DNA of 64,000 bases from Sporosarcina sp. ANT_H38. GTDB lineage: Bacteria; Bacillota; Bacilli; Bacillales_A; Planococcaceae. The translations under genes and the position numbers were made by a program. This document shows positions 30,761 through 42,262 of the stretch, one piece after another. Within the stretch, counting starts at the first letter, position 1, and each line of letters starts with the position of its first letter. The notes beneath the pieces are model-generated. The model saw only the letters and a list, made by a program, of their open reading frames with translations. It searched no databases and was not told the origin of the DNA. The stretch is from assembly GCF_008369195.1 (NCBI RefSeq), contig NZ_VOBC01000004.1, positions 124,001-188,000 on the forward strand, in the 5' to 3' direction.

Positions 30761-32141
30761 CCATTTCGAACTTGATGAGACGATTCATTTCTACAGCATA
30801 TTCCATCGGCAACTCTTTTGTGAATGGTTCGATGAAGCCCATGACGATCATTTCAGTTGCTTCAAGCTCAGGAACTCCACGGCTCATCAAGTAGAAGAGC
30901 TGCTCCTCTGATACTTTAGAAACTTTCGCTTCGTGTTCAAGTGAAATGTTATCATTTAGGATTTCATTGTATGGAATCGTGTCAGATGTCGACAAGTCAT
31001 CCATAATAAGCGTGTCACACTCGATGTTGGCACGTGCGCCATCCGCTTTACGTCCGAAGTGAACGATTCCGCGATACGTTACTTTACCACCGTGTTGTGA
31101 AATTGATTTTGACACGATTGTAGATGACGTATTTGGTGCAAGGTGATGCATTTTCGCTCCAGCATCCTGATGCTGACCTTTTCCTGCTAATGCGATAGAA
31201 AGTGTCATACCACGAGCGCCTTCACCTTTAAGAATGATTGCAGGGTATTTCATCGTCAATTTAGAGCCGATGTTGCCGTCAATCCATTCCATTGTTGCGT
31301 TTGCGTCACAAACTGCACGCTTCGTAACAAGGTTGTAAACGTTATTTGCCCAGTTCTGGATTGTTGTATAACGGCAATAAGCATCTTTTTTAACAATTAT
31401 TTCAACGACAGCACTGTGAAGTGAATTCGTTGTATAAACAGGTGCAGTACATCCTTCAACGTAATGGACGCTTGCTCCTTCATCAACAATAATCATAGTA
31501 CGTTCGAACTGTCCCATGTTTTCCGAGTTGATGCGGAAGTAGGCTTGAAGTGGAGTCTCTACTTTAACGCCTGGTGGTACATAGATGAACGAACCACCTG
31601 ACCAAACAGCAGAGTTCAATGCTGCAAACTTGTTATCTGAGTTTGGAATGATTGTTCCCCAATATTTTTTGAACAGCTCTTCGTCTTCCTTAAGTGCTGA
31701 ATCCGTGTCTTTAAACACAATTCCAAGGTCCACAAGTTCCTGTTTCATATTATGGTAAACAACTTCAGATTCATATTGTGCAGATACACCTGCAAGGTAT
31801 TTTTGTTCAGCTTCAGGAATACCAAGTTTATCAAACGTACGCTTGATTTCTTCTGGTACTTCATCCCACGAGCGTTCCGCTCCTTCAGATGGTTTAACAT
31901 AGTAAGTAATCTCGTCAAATTTAAGGGAGTTTAGATCTCCACCCCATTGTGGCATTGGCATTTTGTAGAACATTTCCAATGATTTCAGGCGGTAGTCAAG
32001 CATCCATTTAGGTTCGTCCTTCATACCTGAGATTTCTTCAACGATTTCCTTTGTCAAACCACGTTCCGAACGGAAAATGGAGACGTCTTTATCAGCAAAA
32101 CCATATTTGTAATCGCCGATATCCGGCATTTTTTTAGCCAT
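30744..32141 (-). CDS. sufB: Fe-S cluster assembly scaffold protein SufB
   Basis: This 465-residue SufB, the scaffold subunit of the SufBCD complex, builds Fe-S clusters in the cytosol. It has the family motifs [40 protein letters not shown] and [18 protein letters not shown], and the C-terminal [20 protein letters not shown] shared with SufD. It is the last gene of sufCDSUB, as in B. subtilis. Its length is complete, so the adjacent prophage has not truncated it. Confidence 0.96.
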   Translation of the reverse strand: MAKKMPDIGDYKYGFADKDVSIFRSERGLTKEIVEEISGMKDEPKWMLDYRLKSLEMFYKMPMPQWGGDLNSLKFDEITYYVKPSEGAERSWDEVPEEIKRTFDKLGIPEAEQKYLAGVSAQYESEVVYHNMKQELVDLGIVFKDTDSALKEDEELFKKYWGTIIPNSDNKFAALNSAVWSGGSFIYVPPGVKVETPLQAYFRINSENMGQFERTMIIVDEGASVHYVEGCTAPVYTTNSLHSAVVEIIVKKDAYCRYTTIQNWANNVYNLVTKRAVCDANATMEWIDGNIGSKLTMKYPAIILKGEGARGMTLSIALAGKGQHQDAGAKMHHLAPNTSSTIVSKSISQHGGKVTYRGIVHFGRKADGARANIECDTLIMDDLSTSDTIPYNEILNDNISLEHEAKVSKVSEEQLFYLMSRGVPELEATEMIVMGFIEPFTKELPMEYAVEMNRLIKFEMEGSIG

Positions 32142-32163
32142 TACTATTCCTCCGTCCTTTTAG

Positions 32164-35130
<2,967 letters not shown>

Positions 35131-35149
35131 TTTGAATCGTCCCCCTTTC

Positions 35150-35929
35150 TTAAACTTCCTGCCCGACAGTTTCGTCTTCGATGCCTAGTTCTTCTTTAAT
35201 CCAGTCATACCCTTGTTCTTCAAGTTTATGTGCCAATTCAGCTCCACCGGATTTAACAACTTTACCTTGCATCATAACGTGAACTGTATCTGGTGTAATG
35301 TAGTCAAGAAGGCGTTGGTAGTGAGTGATAATCAGGCAACCAAAATCTTCGCCACGCATTTCGTTGATGCCTTTTGAAACTACTTTCAATGCGTCGATGT
35401 CAAGACCTGAGTCAATTTCGTCAAGCACTGCAAATTTAGGCTTCAACATTGTTAGCTGAAGAATTTCGTTACGTTTCTTTTCTCCACCTGAGAAACCTTC
35501 GTTTAAATAACGTGTAGCCATGTCTTCGTCCATTTCAAGGAATTCCATTTTGCTATCAAGTTCACGGATGAATTTCATCAATGAAATTTCGTCGCCTTCT
35601 TCGCGCTGAGCATTAATTGCAGAACGTAAGAAGTCAGAGTTCGTTACACCTGTAATTTCGCTTGGATATTGCATTCCAAGGAAGATACCTGCTCTAGCGC
35701 GCTCGTCCACTTCCATTTCAAGTACATCTTCACCATCAAGTGTGATTGTACCAGAAGTCACCACATATTTGGGATGCCCCATAATCGCTTGCGCGAGTGT
35801 AGATTTACCTGTACCGTTCGGACCCATAATTGCGTGAATCTCGTTTGTATTGATCGTCAAATCGACGCCTTTTAATATTTTCTTGCCTTCAATTTCAACG
35901 TGAAGGTCTTTAATTTCTAAAGTAGCCAT
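35150..35929 (-). CDS. sufC: Fe-S assembly ATPase SufC
   Basis: This 259-residue ABC-type ATPase drives the SufBCD scaffold. Walker A is in [14 protein letters not shown], the Q-loop in [12 protein letters not shown], the signature in [13 protein letters not shown], and Walker B in [13 protein letters not shown], followed by the H-loop in [13 protein letters not shown]. It is the first gene of the operon. The upstream 260-bp spacer holds a Fur-like box and the symporter terminator. Confidence 0.96.
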   Translation of the reverse strand: MATLEIKDLHVEIEGKKILKGVDLTINTNEIHAIMGPNGTGKSTLAQAIMGHPKYVVTSGTITLDGEDVLEMEVDERARAGIFLGMQYPSEITGVTNSDFLRSAINAQREEGDEISLMKFIRELDSKMEFLEMDEDMATRYLNEGFSGGEKKRNEILQLTMLKPKFAVLDEIDSGLDIDALKVVSKGINEMRGEDFGCLIITHYQRLLDYITPDTVHVMMQGKVVKSGGAELAHKLEEQGYDWIKEELGIEDETVGQEV

Positions 35930-36089
35930 TCCAATACCTCCAATATATTAAAGATGAACGGATATCCATTCTCAATTTAGTATCATTCTAATCTTAACGT
36001 ATTAGACAGTGCCATGCAAATCATTGAGAATCGTTTCATTTGAAAGGAATGCCCTTAATTCAAGACTTATATGCATACACTTTTCTAAT

Positions 36090-36104
36090 TGATATTCATT
36101 TTCA
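36090..36104. promoter_or_regulatory. Candidate Fur box upstream of sufC
   Basis: TGATATTCATTTTCA matches the 7-1-7 Fur consensus (TGATAAT-N-ATTATCA) at 12 of 14 non-central positions and lies about 160 bp before sufC. Weaker related sequence occurs at 35960-35974. Binding is an inference. Confidence 0.45.
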
Positions 36105-36142
36105 ATTACCAAGTCCTTAATGAGAATACGCGCAATTCAAAA

Positions 36143-36165
36143 AACCGGTACACCATGTACCGGTT
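36143..36165 (-). terminator. Terminator after the symporter gene
   Basis: The perfect 10-bp stem AACCGGTACA/TGTACCGGTT with a 3-nt loop is followed on the minus strand by a run of six T, 27 bases after the symporter stop. Confidence 0.85.
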
Positions 36166-36191
36166 CAAAACTTATTTATTTGGTATTGTTC

Positions 36192-37403
36192 TTAATCTTG
36201 ATTCGTTTTAGCAGTATCAATATCATCTTTTTTCGTAAACTTATCAACGATAATAGCAAGTGCACCATCACCCGTAACGTTTGCTGCTGTTCCGAAACTA
36301 TCTTGTGCCATATAAAGTGCAATCATTAGCGCAATCATCGCTTCATCGAAACCAAGCATAGTACCAAGTAACCCTACTGCGGCCATAACCGCTCCGCCAG
36401 GTACTCCCGGTGCTGCGATCATCGTAACACCAAGCATGAAGATGAATGGCAGGTAATCACTGAAGACAATCGGCACTCCATTCATAAGCATGACACCTAT
36501 TGAACAGGATACAAGTGTGATTGTGCTCCCTGACAAGTGAATTGTCGCAAAAAGTGGAATCGTAAAATCAGTCACCTTGTCCGACGCGCCTGTTTTACGT
36601 GCCTGACTTAACGTAACTGGAATAGTCGCTGCGGACGATTGTGTCCCTAGTGCAGTGAAATAAGCAGGAGCCATCGTTTTCATCAAGAAGAACGGATTGC
36701 GTTTTGATAGCGTGCCAGCAATCGTATATTGAATCGTTAGCATAACGAAGTGAAGTACGATAATCATAACAAAGACCAACGCAAAGACGGAAAGGACCTT
36801 CGCAACTTCCCCTGTATATGTCATGTTCAAGAAAATCCCAAAAATATGGAAAGGTAAAAGTGGAATAATAACGAACGAAATCACTTTTTCTATTAACACA
36901 TTGAATTCATCAAGTACATTGAGCATTGATTTACTATCAATGGAAGCCATCCCGATTCCTAATACGAATGCAAGAAGAAGTGCTGACATGACCCCCATCA
37001 AAGGCGTCATTTCAATTTCAAAAAAGGCTTCAGCTGCAGCACGGCCCTTTTCTGCGACACTCCCCTCACTTATTTTCCCGATAAATCCTGGCAAGAATGT
37101 TGTTGCCGCAAAAAAGGCAAGAATTCCTGCAACGATAGTCGAAAGATAAGCGAATGCTGTCGCCAGACCAAGTAGCCTACCTGACCCCTTACCAAGCTTC
37201 GCAATTCCTGGTGCGATGAAAGCAATAATGATGAGAGGCACTATAAAATTCAAGAAGCCTCCAAAAATCATATTAAATGTAGCTGCTAGACTGACAAACC
37301 AATCTGCAAAACCCTCACTAATTTTCGGAATTACTAAACCAAGTCCAACCGCTAACCCAATGGCAATTACGATTCGCCATATTAGACCTATTTTGAATTT
37401 CAA
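36192..37403 (-). CDS. Dicarboxylate/amino acid:cation symporter (DAACS family)
   Basis: This 403-residue membrane transporter of the GltP/GltPh fold has eight or so membrane segments and two hairpin loops. The serine-rich HP1 motif is TQSSAATIPVTL, HP2 is IAAPGVPGGAVM, and TM8 carries YMAQDSFGTAANVTGDGALA. It takes up an amino acid or C4-dicarboxylate with sodium or protons; the exact substrate is not clear. It sits between suf and met genes where B. subtilis has none, and an ATTCATTTTCAATTA sequence shared with the Fur-like box lies 70 bases upstream. Confidence 0.9.
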   Translation of the reverse strand: MKFKIGLIWRIVIAIGLAVGLGLVIPKISEGFADWFVSLAATFNMIFGGFLNFIVPLIIIAFIAPGIAKLGKGSGRLLGLATAFAYLSTIVAGILAFFAATTFLPGFIGKISEGSVAEKGRAAAEAFFEIEMTPLMGVMSALLLAFVLGIGMASIDSKSMLNVLDEFNVLIEKVISFVIIPLLPFHIFGIFLNMTYTGEVAKVLSVFALVFVMIIVLHFVMLTIQYTIAGTLSKRNPFFLMKTMAPAYFTALGTQSSAATIPVTLSQARKTGASDKVTDFTIPLFATIHLSGSTITLVSCSIGVMLMNGVPIVFSDYLPFIFMLGVTMIAAPGVPGGAVMAAVGLLGTMLGFDEAMIALMIALYMAQDSFGTAANVTGDGALAIIVDKFTKKDDIDTAKTNQD

Positions 37404-37505
37404 GCTTATGTCCCCCTAAGATGAGTTTAAGTATTTAATAGACAACGATACCATAACTTTTTCACTATTGAAACATTCATTTTCAATTAACATCTATTGG
37501 AAAAC

Positions 37506-37548
37506 AGAAAAACTCCGCTAATCATTACCTAATTAGCGGAGTTTTTCT
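37506..37548 (-). terminator. Terminator of the metNPQ operon
   Basis: A perfect 17-bp stem (AGAAAAACTCCGCTAAT and its complement) with a 9-nt loop lies four bases after the metQ stop. The T-rich half of the stem and following bases give a strong minus-strand terminator. Confidence 0.88.
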
Positions 37549-37552
37549 GTCA

Positions 37553-38404
37553 TTATTTTACAGGAACGACCGAACCGCTCCACTCTTCAAGGATAAAGTC
37601 TTGGATCTCTTTAGATTTCAACACTTCAACTAATGCTTTGATTGATTCATTGTTTTCATCGCCTTCTTTTACTGCGATGATGTTCACATATGGAGATTCC
37701 GAATCTTCTATTGCGATTGAATCTTCAAGTGGATTTAAGCCTGCATCAATTGCATAGTTCGAGTTGATAAGTACCGCGTCGCCTTCATCACTATTGAATA
37801 ACTGTGGCAAAAGTGCAGCTTCATAGTTTGCATCGAATACGATGTTCTTTGGATTATCGACGATATCTTTTACTTCTGCAGCTGTCTTGTCGATTCCTTC
37901 TGTTAGCGTAATAAGGCCTTTCGATTCAAGCATTGCAAGTACACGTCCATGGTCGGCAACAGAGTTACTAATCAGAATTGTTGCACCTTCAGGAAGTTCT
38001 TCCAGTGATTTATACTTTTTCGAATAAACACCAATTGGTTCAATGTGAATGCCGCCCGCATTCGCAAATTTGTATCCGTGGTCTGCTATTTGTGTTTCAA
38101 AATAAGGAATGTGTTGGAAATAGTTTGCATCCAGCTCACCCGATTCAAGGTCTGAGTTCGGTAAAACGTAATCTTGATATGATTCAATGACAAGGTCATA
38201 CCCTTTTTCCTTTAATAAAGGTTTCGCTTGTTCAAGAATGATTGCATGCGGTGTATTTGATGCACCTACAACAATTTCCGTTTCTTCAACAGTATCTTTG
38301 TCACCGCTACTAGCATTTTTATCTTTGCTATCATCTTTCGTTCCACACGCCGCTAACGCAAGTACAAGTACTGCAAATAAAATTCCTGCTATAAGCTTTT
38401 TCAT
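37553..38404 (-). CDS. metQ: Methionine ABC transporter substrate-binding lipoprotein MetQ
   Basis: This 283-residue lipoprotein captures methionine outside the membrane. The signal peptide MKKLIAGILFAVLVLALAAC ends in the lipobox LAAC, followed by a Lys/Asp/Ser-rich linker. The NlpA-family core has VGASNTPHAIILEQAKPLLK and GELDANYFQHIPYFE. ATG 38404 is preferred to an upstream TTG because GGGGAGA lies seven bases before it. It is the last gene of the metN-metP-metQ operon (yusCBA in B. subtilis). Confidence 0.94.
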   Translation of the reverse strand: MKKLIAGILFAVLVLALAACGTKDDSKDKNASSGDKDTVEETEIVVGASNTPHAIILEQAKPLLKEKGYDLVIESYQDYVLPNSDLESGELDANYFQHIPYFETQIADHGYKFANAGGIHIEPIGVYSKKYKSLEELPEGATILISNSVADHGRVLAMLESKGLITLTEGIDKTAAEVKDIVDNPKNIVFDANYEAALLPQLFNSDEGDAVLINSNYAIDAGLNPLEDSIAIEDSESPYVNIIAVKEGDENNESIKALVEVLKSKEIQDFILEEWSGSVVPVK

Positions 38405-38475
38405 ATTCAAATCTCCCCTTTTTCTATGTGGTTCTCTATTTTACAGGCAATGCCTGTCGTTACTCTAATTAGTAA

Positions 38476-39150
38476 TTATCTCTTGTCTAATTTCTTTACA
38501 GCGAAATCTCCAATGAACTGCATGATAAAAACAATAATTAAAATAAGAATTGTCGCCATTAGCGTAACGTCTTCTCGACTGCGTTGGAACCCATCCAAAT
38601 AGGCAAGTGTCCCGAGCCCTCCTGCACCAATGATGCCCGCCATGGCTGTATAACCTACCAGCGCAATCGCAGTCACCGTTATTCCTGAAATAAGTGCAGG
38701 CATTGATTCTGGTAACAGCACTTTGAATATGATTGTCGATGTTTTTGCCCCCATCGACTTCGAAGCTTCAATTACACCTTTATCAATTTCCTGCAGTGCG
38801 ATTAATACCATCCGCGCGTAAAATGGAGCTGCTCCGATTATAAGAGCAGGCAACGCTGCATCCGGTCCACGGATAGTACCGATAAGGTATTTTGTAAATG
38901 GAATGAGCAAAATGATTAATATGATGAATGGAATTGACCGGAAAACGTTGACAATCATCCCGGTAATCATATTGACAATCTTATTCGACCATAGTTGGCC
39001 AGGCCCAGAAAGGAATAGTAGAACTCCAAGTGTAAGTCCAATGACAAATGTAAAGAGTGTTGAAACGGCTGTCATATATAGCGTCTCTTCAGCCGCATCC
39101 CACATTTTCTCCCAATCAACATTTGGAAAAAGGTTTTCAATCATTTCCAA
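38476..39150 (-). CDS. metP: Methionine ABC transporter permease MetP (MetI)
   Basis: This is a 224-residue permease with five to six membrane helices. The ABC-coupling EAA loop is [20 protein letters not shown], and the conserved region [20 protein letters not shown] follows. It overlaps the 3' end of metN by 14 bases and precedes metQ, the normal operon order. It forms the dimeric channel for methionine import. Confidence 0.94.
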   Translation of the reverse strand: MEMIENLFPNVDWEKMWDAAEETLYMTAVSTLFTFVIGLTLGVLLFLSGPGQLWSNKIVNMITGMIVNVFRSIPFIILIILLIPFTKYLIGTIRGPDAALPALIIGAAPFYARMVLIALQEIDKGVIEASKSMGAKTSTIIFKVLLPESMPALISGITVTAIALVGYTAMAGIIGAGGLGTLAYLDGFQRSREDVTLMATILILIIVFIMQFIGDFAVKKLDKR

Positions 39151-40162
39151 TCACCTCCGTCCGAACGTCTTGTTCATTAAGATATCCAATTGCGTCGTCT
39201 ATAACTTCTACATCCCCGACAAGCTGGAGTATAAGGGAACCGTATGCCCCGCCATGCATGTGAGAGATATTCCCCTGAACAATATTCACATCGACATTGA
39301 ATTTCCGAATCAGGCTTGCAAGTACTGGCTGTTCCGTCCGTTCACCGACGAATACGAGCTTGATAAGCGTGCCAGATGGGTATTCTTCTTTGATATGTTG
39401 CATTGCCTGCTTTGCTTCCACAGGTTCCGTTATTTGAGAAACAAATCGTTTTGTAATCGGCTCTTGCGGAGATTGGAACACATTGAGGACATCACCAATT
39501 TCGACAACTTTACCCGCTTCCATGACCGCTACTCGATGGCAAATTTTACGAATGACATGCATTTCATGTGTAATCAGAACAATCGTTAACCCAAGTCGCT
39601 GATTGATACCCGTGAGAAGTTCAAGAATTGAATCCGTCGTTTCAGGATCTAGTGCGGATGTCGCTTCGTCACAAAGAAGGACTTCCGGATCATTCGCAAG
39701 TGCGCGGGCAATACCAACACGTTGCTTCTGCCCACCTGATAACTCAGAAGGATACGCATTTTCTCGACCACTTAAACCAACAAGGTCAATCAGTTCTTTC
39801 ACTTTACGTTCACGTTCAGCTTTTCGCACACCTGCAATTTCAAGTGGGAAAGCAATATTGTCTTTTACAGTCCGTGACCAAAGTAAATTAAAATGCTGGA
39901 AGATCATACTTACTTTTTGTCGGGCATCTCTTAATTTTTTACCTTTGATTGCTGAAATTTCTAGTTTGCCTATCGTAACTTTACCCGACGATGGCTTTTC
40001 AAGGCCGTTCAATAGCCGAATTAATGTACTCTTCCCTGCACCGCTGTAACCTATAACTCCAAAGATTTCACCATCAGCAATTTCAAGTGAGACATTTTCG
40101 ACAGCTGTAATACTACCGGGTCCTTCCCCGAACTGTTTATTTATATTCGATAAATGAATCAT
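39137..40162 (-). CDS. metN: Methionine ABC transporter ATPase MetN
   Basis: This 341-residue ATPase has Walker A in [15 protein letters not shown], signature [13 protein letters not shown], Walker [15 protein letters not shown], and H-loop [13 protein letters not shown]. The C-terminal NIL domain (about residues 260-341) is the allosteric methionine-binding regulator. ATG 40162 is chosen because GGGGTG lies six bases upstream; the GTG at 40171 falls inside that site. Expression is controlled by the S-box leader 250 bp upstream. Confidence 0.95.
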   Translation of the reverse strand: MIHLSNINKQFGEGPGSITAVENVSLEIADGEIFGVIGYSGAGKSTLIRLLNGLEKPSSGKVTIGKLEISAIKGKKLRDARQKVSMIFQHFNLLWSRTVKDNIAFPLEIAGVRKAERERKVKELIDLVGLSGRENAYPSELSGGQKQRVGIARALANDPEVLLCDEATSALDPETTDSILELLTGINQRLGLTIVLITHEMHVIRKICHRVAVMEAGKVVEIGDVLNVFQSPQEPITKRFVSQITEPVEAKQAMQHIKEEYPSGTLIKLVFVGERTEQPVLASLIRKFNVDVNIVQGNISHMHGGAYGSLILQLVGDVEVIDDAIGYLNEQDVRTEVIGND

Positions 40163-40199
40163 CTTTTTCACCCCAGAAAAAATATATAGTTATTTTTAT

Positions 40200-40329
40200 T
40201 GTCTAGCTCCGTGCGCCAGTCCCTCGGGTCATAAGTCAGCCCAGCTATGCGGGAGTTCGCCGCTTCGCCGTTCTGCCTTATGCCTGTCAGGCCTTAACTG
40301 CGCTCTCCGCTTTTCCATTTGTCTAGCTC
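40200..40329. repeat. 130-bp intergenic repeat element with 10-bp terminal direct repeats
   Basis: This segment begins and ends with TGTCTAGCTC and is GC-richer than its surroundings. It resembles the TGTCTAGCTCC(A)GCGCC intergenic repeats seen in many Bacillaceae genomes, recalled by pattern. It has no coding capacity. It lies between the S-box terminator and metN, so it is part of the metN leader. Confidence 0.6.
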
Positions 40330-40349
40330 TGATCCTTTAGAATACAAAA

Positions 40350-40379
40350 AAGCCTTCCTGCAGACGGGCAGAAAGGCTT
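40350..40379 (-). terminator. Regulated terminator of the S-box riboswitch
   Basis: A 12-bp stem with one G-U pair (AAGCCTTTCTGC/GCAGGAAGGCTT) followed by TTTTTT on the minus strand. It lies directly downstream of the aptamer and would form when SAM is bound. Confidence 0.88.
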
Positions 40380-40411
40380 AACGTTATTTAATAAAATAAA
40401 CGTTGACCAAT

Positions 40412-40517
40412 CTCTCATCTTTCAAAGCATACGCTTTGTGTGACTTGGCACCATTTCACTTTCGTGACGGTTGCCGGGCTTCGCAGGGCACTATCCCTCC
40501 ACCTCTCTTAATAAGAG
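40412..40517 (-). ncRNA. SAM-I (S-box) riboswitch aptamer
   Basis: The minus strand reads CTCTTATTAAGAG AGGTGGAGGGA, then GAAGCCCGGCAACC, GGTGCCAA and GATGAGAG. These are the conserved P1, kink-turn and SAM-binding elements of the S-box. With the adjacent terminator it turns off metNPQ when S-adenosylmethionine is abundant. Confidence 0.95.
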
Positions 40518-40571
40518 TGACCTATTCAATTGAATGTTAAGACGAAGTATATCAAAGTTTCATAGCAATTG

Positions 40572-40871
40572 TCAATCAATTTTTTCAAGTAGATACGGAA
40601 CTGACTGAAATGCGTAAATTTTATCGATTAAAACGCCATCCTTTTGTATAAGAAGGCAAGGAACGCTTTCAATTTCATAGTCAATTGCGATGTTTTGCAC
40701 ATAATTCAAATCTGCTTTCCCGATTGGTATTTCCGGTCTCATAATAGTAATTATTTCCAACATTTTTGATGCTACCGCACATGTACCACACATTGGCGTA
40801 TACAAATAAAAAGCTGCTACAGAAGACTCTTTCTTAGCCGTCTCCCATTGTTCACGTGTCCAAGTTTCCAT
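40572..40871 (-). CDS. Thioredoxin-like protein (YusE type)
   Basis: This 99-residue thioredoxin-fold protein has the redox motif in TPMCGTCAVASKM (C-G-T-C instead of C-G-P-C) and the cis-proline loop in IESVPCLLIQKDG. It begins METWTREQWETAKKESS. Its position next to the Toprim gene matches yusE in B. subtilis. The partner protein is unknown. It lies 14 bases after the Toprim gene, so the two are probably co-transcribed. Confidence 0.85.
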   Translation of the reverse strand: METWTREQWETAKKESSVAAFYLYTPMCGTCAVASKMLEIITIMRPEIPIGKADLNYVQNIAIDYEIESVPCLLIQKDGVLIDKIYAFQSVPYLLEKID

Positions 40872-40885
40872 TGATCCTACATCCT

Positions 40886-41227
40886 TTAAAGTAGAAATTC
40901 CGGCCGGATTTTGAAATCCGCACCTTGTAGTATTGTAGCTAACACTTGATATGGAGTCGTCTCCACTTCCCGGTAAACCTTTTCTGTGTACAAATGGATT
41001 GCTTCGGGGAACTCTCTTTTGAATAAAACACGGGTCTTTTCTCCATCTTCATCCGCATCAACGAAGACGAATAGTTCATGTTCTTCGTAAGGTGCTAGCA
41101 ACTCTTCAAGCCGATAAGGACTTACTGTGCCGTTTGTACAAATAATTTTGACAGGCTCAACAAGTATTCGAGCCAAACGTTTCTTATCCGAACCGCCCTC
41201 AACGATAATTACTCTTTCATCCGACAC
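40886..41227 (-). CDS. Toprim domain protein (YusF type)
   Basis: This 113-residue stand-alone Toprim protein has the glutamate in VIIVEGGSDKKRL and the D-x-D in LFVFVDADEDGEK, the metal-binding set of primases, topoisomerases and RNase M5-like nucleases. GTG 41227 is chosen because GAGGAGG lies seven bases upstream. The layout and neighbours match B. subtilis YusF, whose function is not established to my knowledge. Confidence 0.85.
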   Translation of the reverse strand: MSDERVIIVEGGSDKKRLARILVEPVKIICTNGTVSPYRLEELLAPYEEHELFVFVDADEDGEKTRVLFKREFPEAIHLYTEKVYREVETTPYQVLATILQGADFKIRPEFLL

Positions 41228-41274
41228 AACAGGCCCTCCTCTATTGTTCTGTTCTTTCATAAAGATGCAAAAAA

Positions 41275-41293
41275 CGCCGGAATTATCCCGGCG
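41275..41293 (-). terminator. Terminator after gcvH
   Basis: Stem CGCCGG/CCGGCG with a 7-nt loop and TTTTTT on the minus strand, between gcvH and the Toprim gene. Confidence 0.75.
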
Positions 41294-41368
41294 CTTAGTT
41301 AGATCAAATTCGCCGGAGGCATCGACTTTATTCAGCAAGGGTTTGAACTTCTGCTGAATATAGTTAAA

Positions 41369-41752
41369 TTATTCTCCGACAGTCATTTTTTCATACGCTT
41401 CAGCTGACATAAGTTCATCAATCTCAGAAACATTTGATGGTTCAACAACGATCATCCATGCGTTTTCATACGGTGATTCATTGACGAATTCAGGGCTATC
41501 TTCAAGTCCTTCGTTCACTTCAATTACTTTTCCGCTGATTGGTGCATAAAGTTCTGATACTGTCTTAACTGACTCAACGCTTCCGAAAGGCTCGTCCGCT
41601 TTGACATCGTCGCCGACAGATGGAAGTTCAACGAATACGATATCGCCAAGTTCAGATTGTGCAAAATGTGTAATACCAATGCGGTAGTTACCGCCTTCTT
41701 CTTTTACCCATTCATGCTCTTCAGAATAACGCAGATCTTTTGGTGTGCTCAT
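41369..41752 (-). CDS. gcvH: Glycine cleavage system H protein
   Basis: This 127-residue lipoyl carrier protein begins [20 protein letters not shown]. The lipoylated lysine is in [20 protein letters not shown]. In Firmicutes GcvH also serves as the relay on which octanoyl groups are placed for lipoate synthesis, so it is often apart from gcvT and gcvP, as here. ATG 41752 is chosen by homology and TGGAGGG upstream. Confidence 0.95.
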   Translation of the reverse strand: MSTPKDLRYSEEHEWVKEEGGNYRIGITHFAQSELGDIVFVELPSVGDDVKADEPFGSVESVKTVSELYAPISGKVIEVNEGLEDSPEFVNESPYENAWMIVVEPSNVSEIDELMSAEAYEKMTVGE

Positions 41753-41827
41753 TCCGTATCCCTCCAAATAAATAGTTTCATTCTCTTTAATTCTGTCATA
41801 TTTCTCGTATAAAGACAAGATTGGAAA

Positions 41828-42187
41828 TCAGTTAGCCCATACTTTGTCGAATTCTTCTTCCTTGAAACCAACAGTCACTTTACCGTCTCCAAAAACAAGT
41901 GGTCTTTTAATTAACATGCCATCAGATGATAGCAAATTGATTTTCTCTTCATCTGTCATTACTAGTAATTTGTCTTTCAAGTTTAGCTCTCTATATTTCG
42001 TCCCGCTAACGTTGAAAAACTTCTTCAACTCTAAATCGGATGCCGCAATCATCTTCTTAAGTTCTTCTTTTGAAGGAGGAGCTTCCGCTATGTTAACTTC
42101 CTCGAAGGTCACGTTATTCATCTCAAGCCACTGCTTTGCTTTCCTGCATGTCCCACACTTCGGATAACCGTAATAAATTAATCCCAT
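41828..42187 (-). CDS. ArsC/Spx-family protein (YusI type)
   Basis: This 119-residue thioredoxin-fold protein has YGYPKCGTCRKAKQWLE at the start (C-x2-C) and FNVSGTKYRELNLKDKLLVM. The family includes arsenate reductase ArsC and the regulators Spx and MgsR. The C-terminal SDGMLIKRPLVFGDGKVTVG with the arginine of the ArsC site is present. Gene order matches yusI between gcvH and fadE. Whether it is an enzyme or regulator is not known. Confidence 0.85.
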   Translation of the reverse strand: MGLIYYGYPKCGTCRKAKQWLEMNNVTFEEVNIAEAPPSKEELKKMIAASDLELKKFFNVSGTKYRELNLKDKLLVMTDEEKINLLSSDGMLIKRPLVFGDGKVTVGFKEEEFDKVWAN

Positions 42188-42226
42188 ATCGAAACACCTC
42201 CGTTTTCGTCATTATAACAGAAAAAA

Positions 42227-42254
42227 TGTCCAGGCACCTATAGGTACCTGGACA
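42227..42254 (-). terminator. Terminator of the fad operon
   Basis: A 12-bp stem (TGTCCAGGTACC/GGTGCCTGGACA, one G-U) with a 4-nt loop and TTTTTTCTG on the minus strand, nine bases after the fadE stop. Confidence 0.85.
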
Positions 42255-42262
42255 ACTGCTAA

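Noticed and set aside
30744..32141. Possible truncation of sufB by the prophage
   Set aside because: The gene encodes the full 465 residues with the normal C-terminal motif, so the att site does not shorten it.
36120..36329. 69-codon plus-strand frame over the symporter terminator
   Set aside because: It runs through a perfect terminator hairpin and is antisense to the symporter 3' end.
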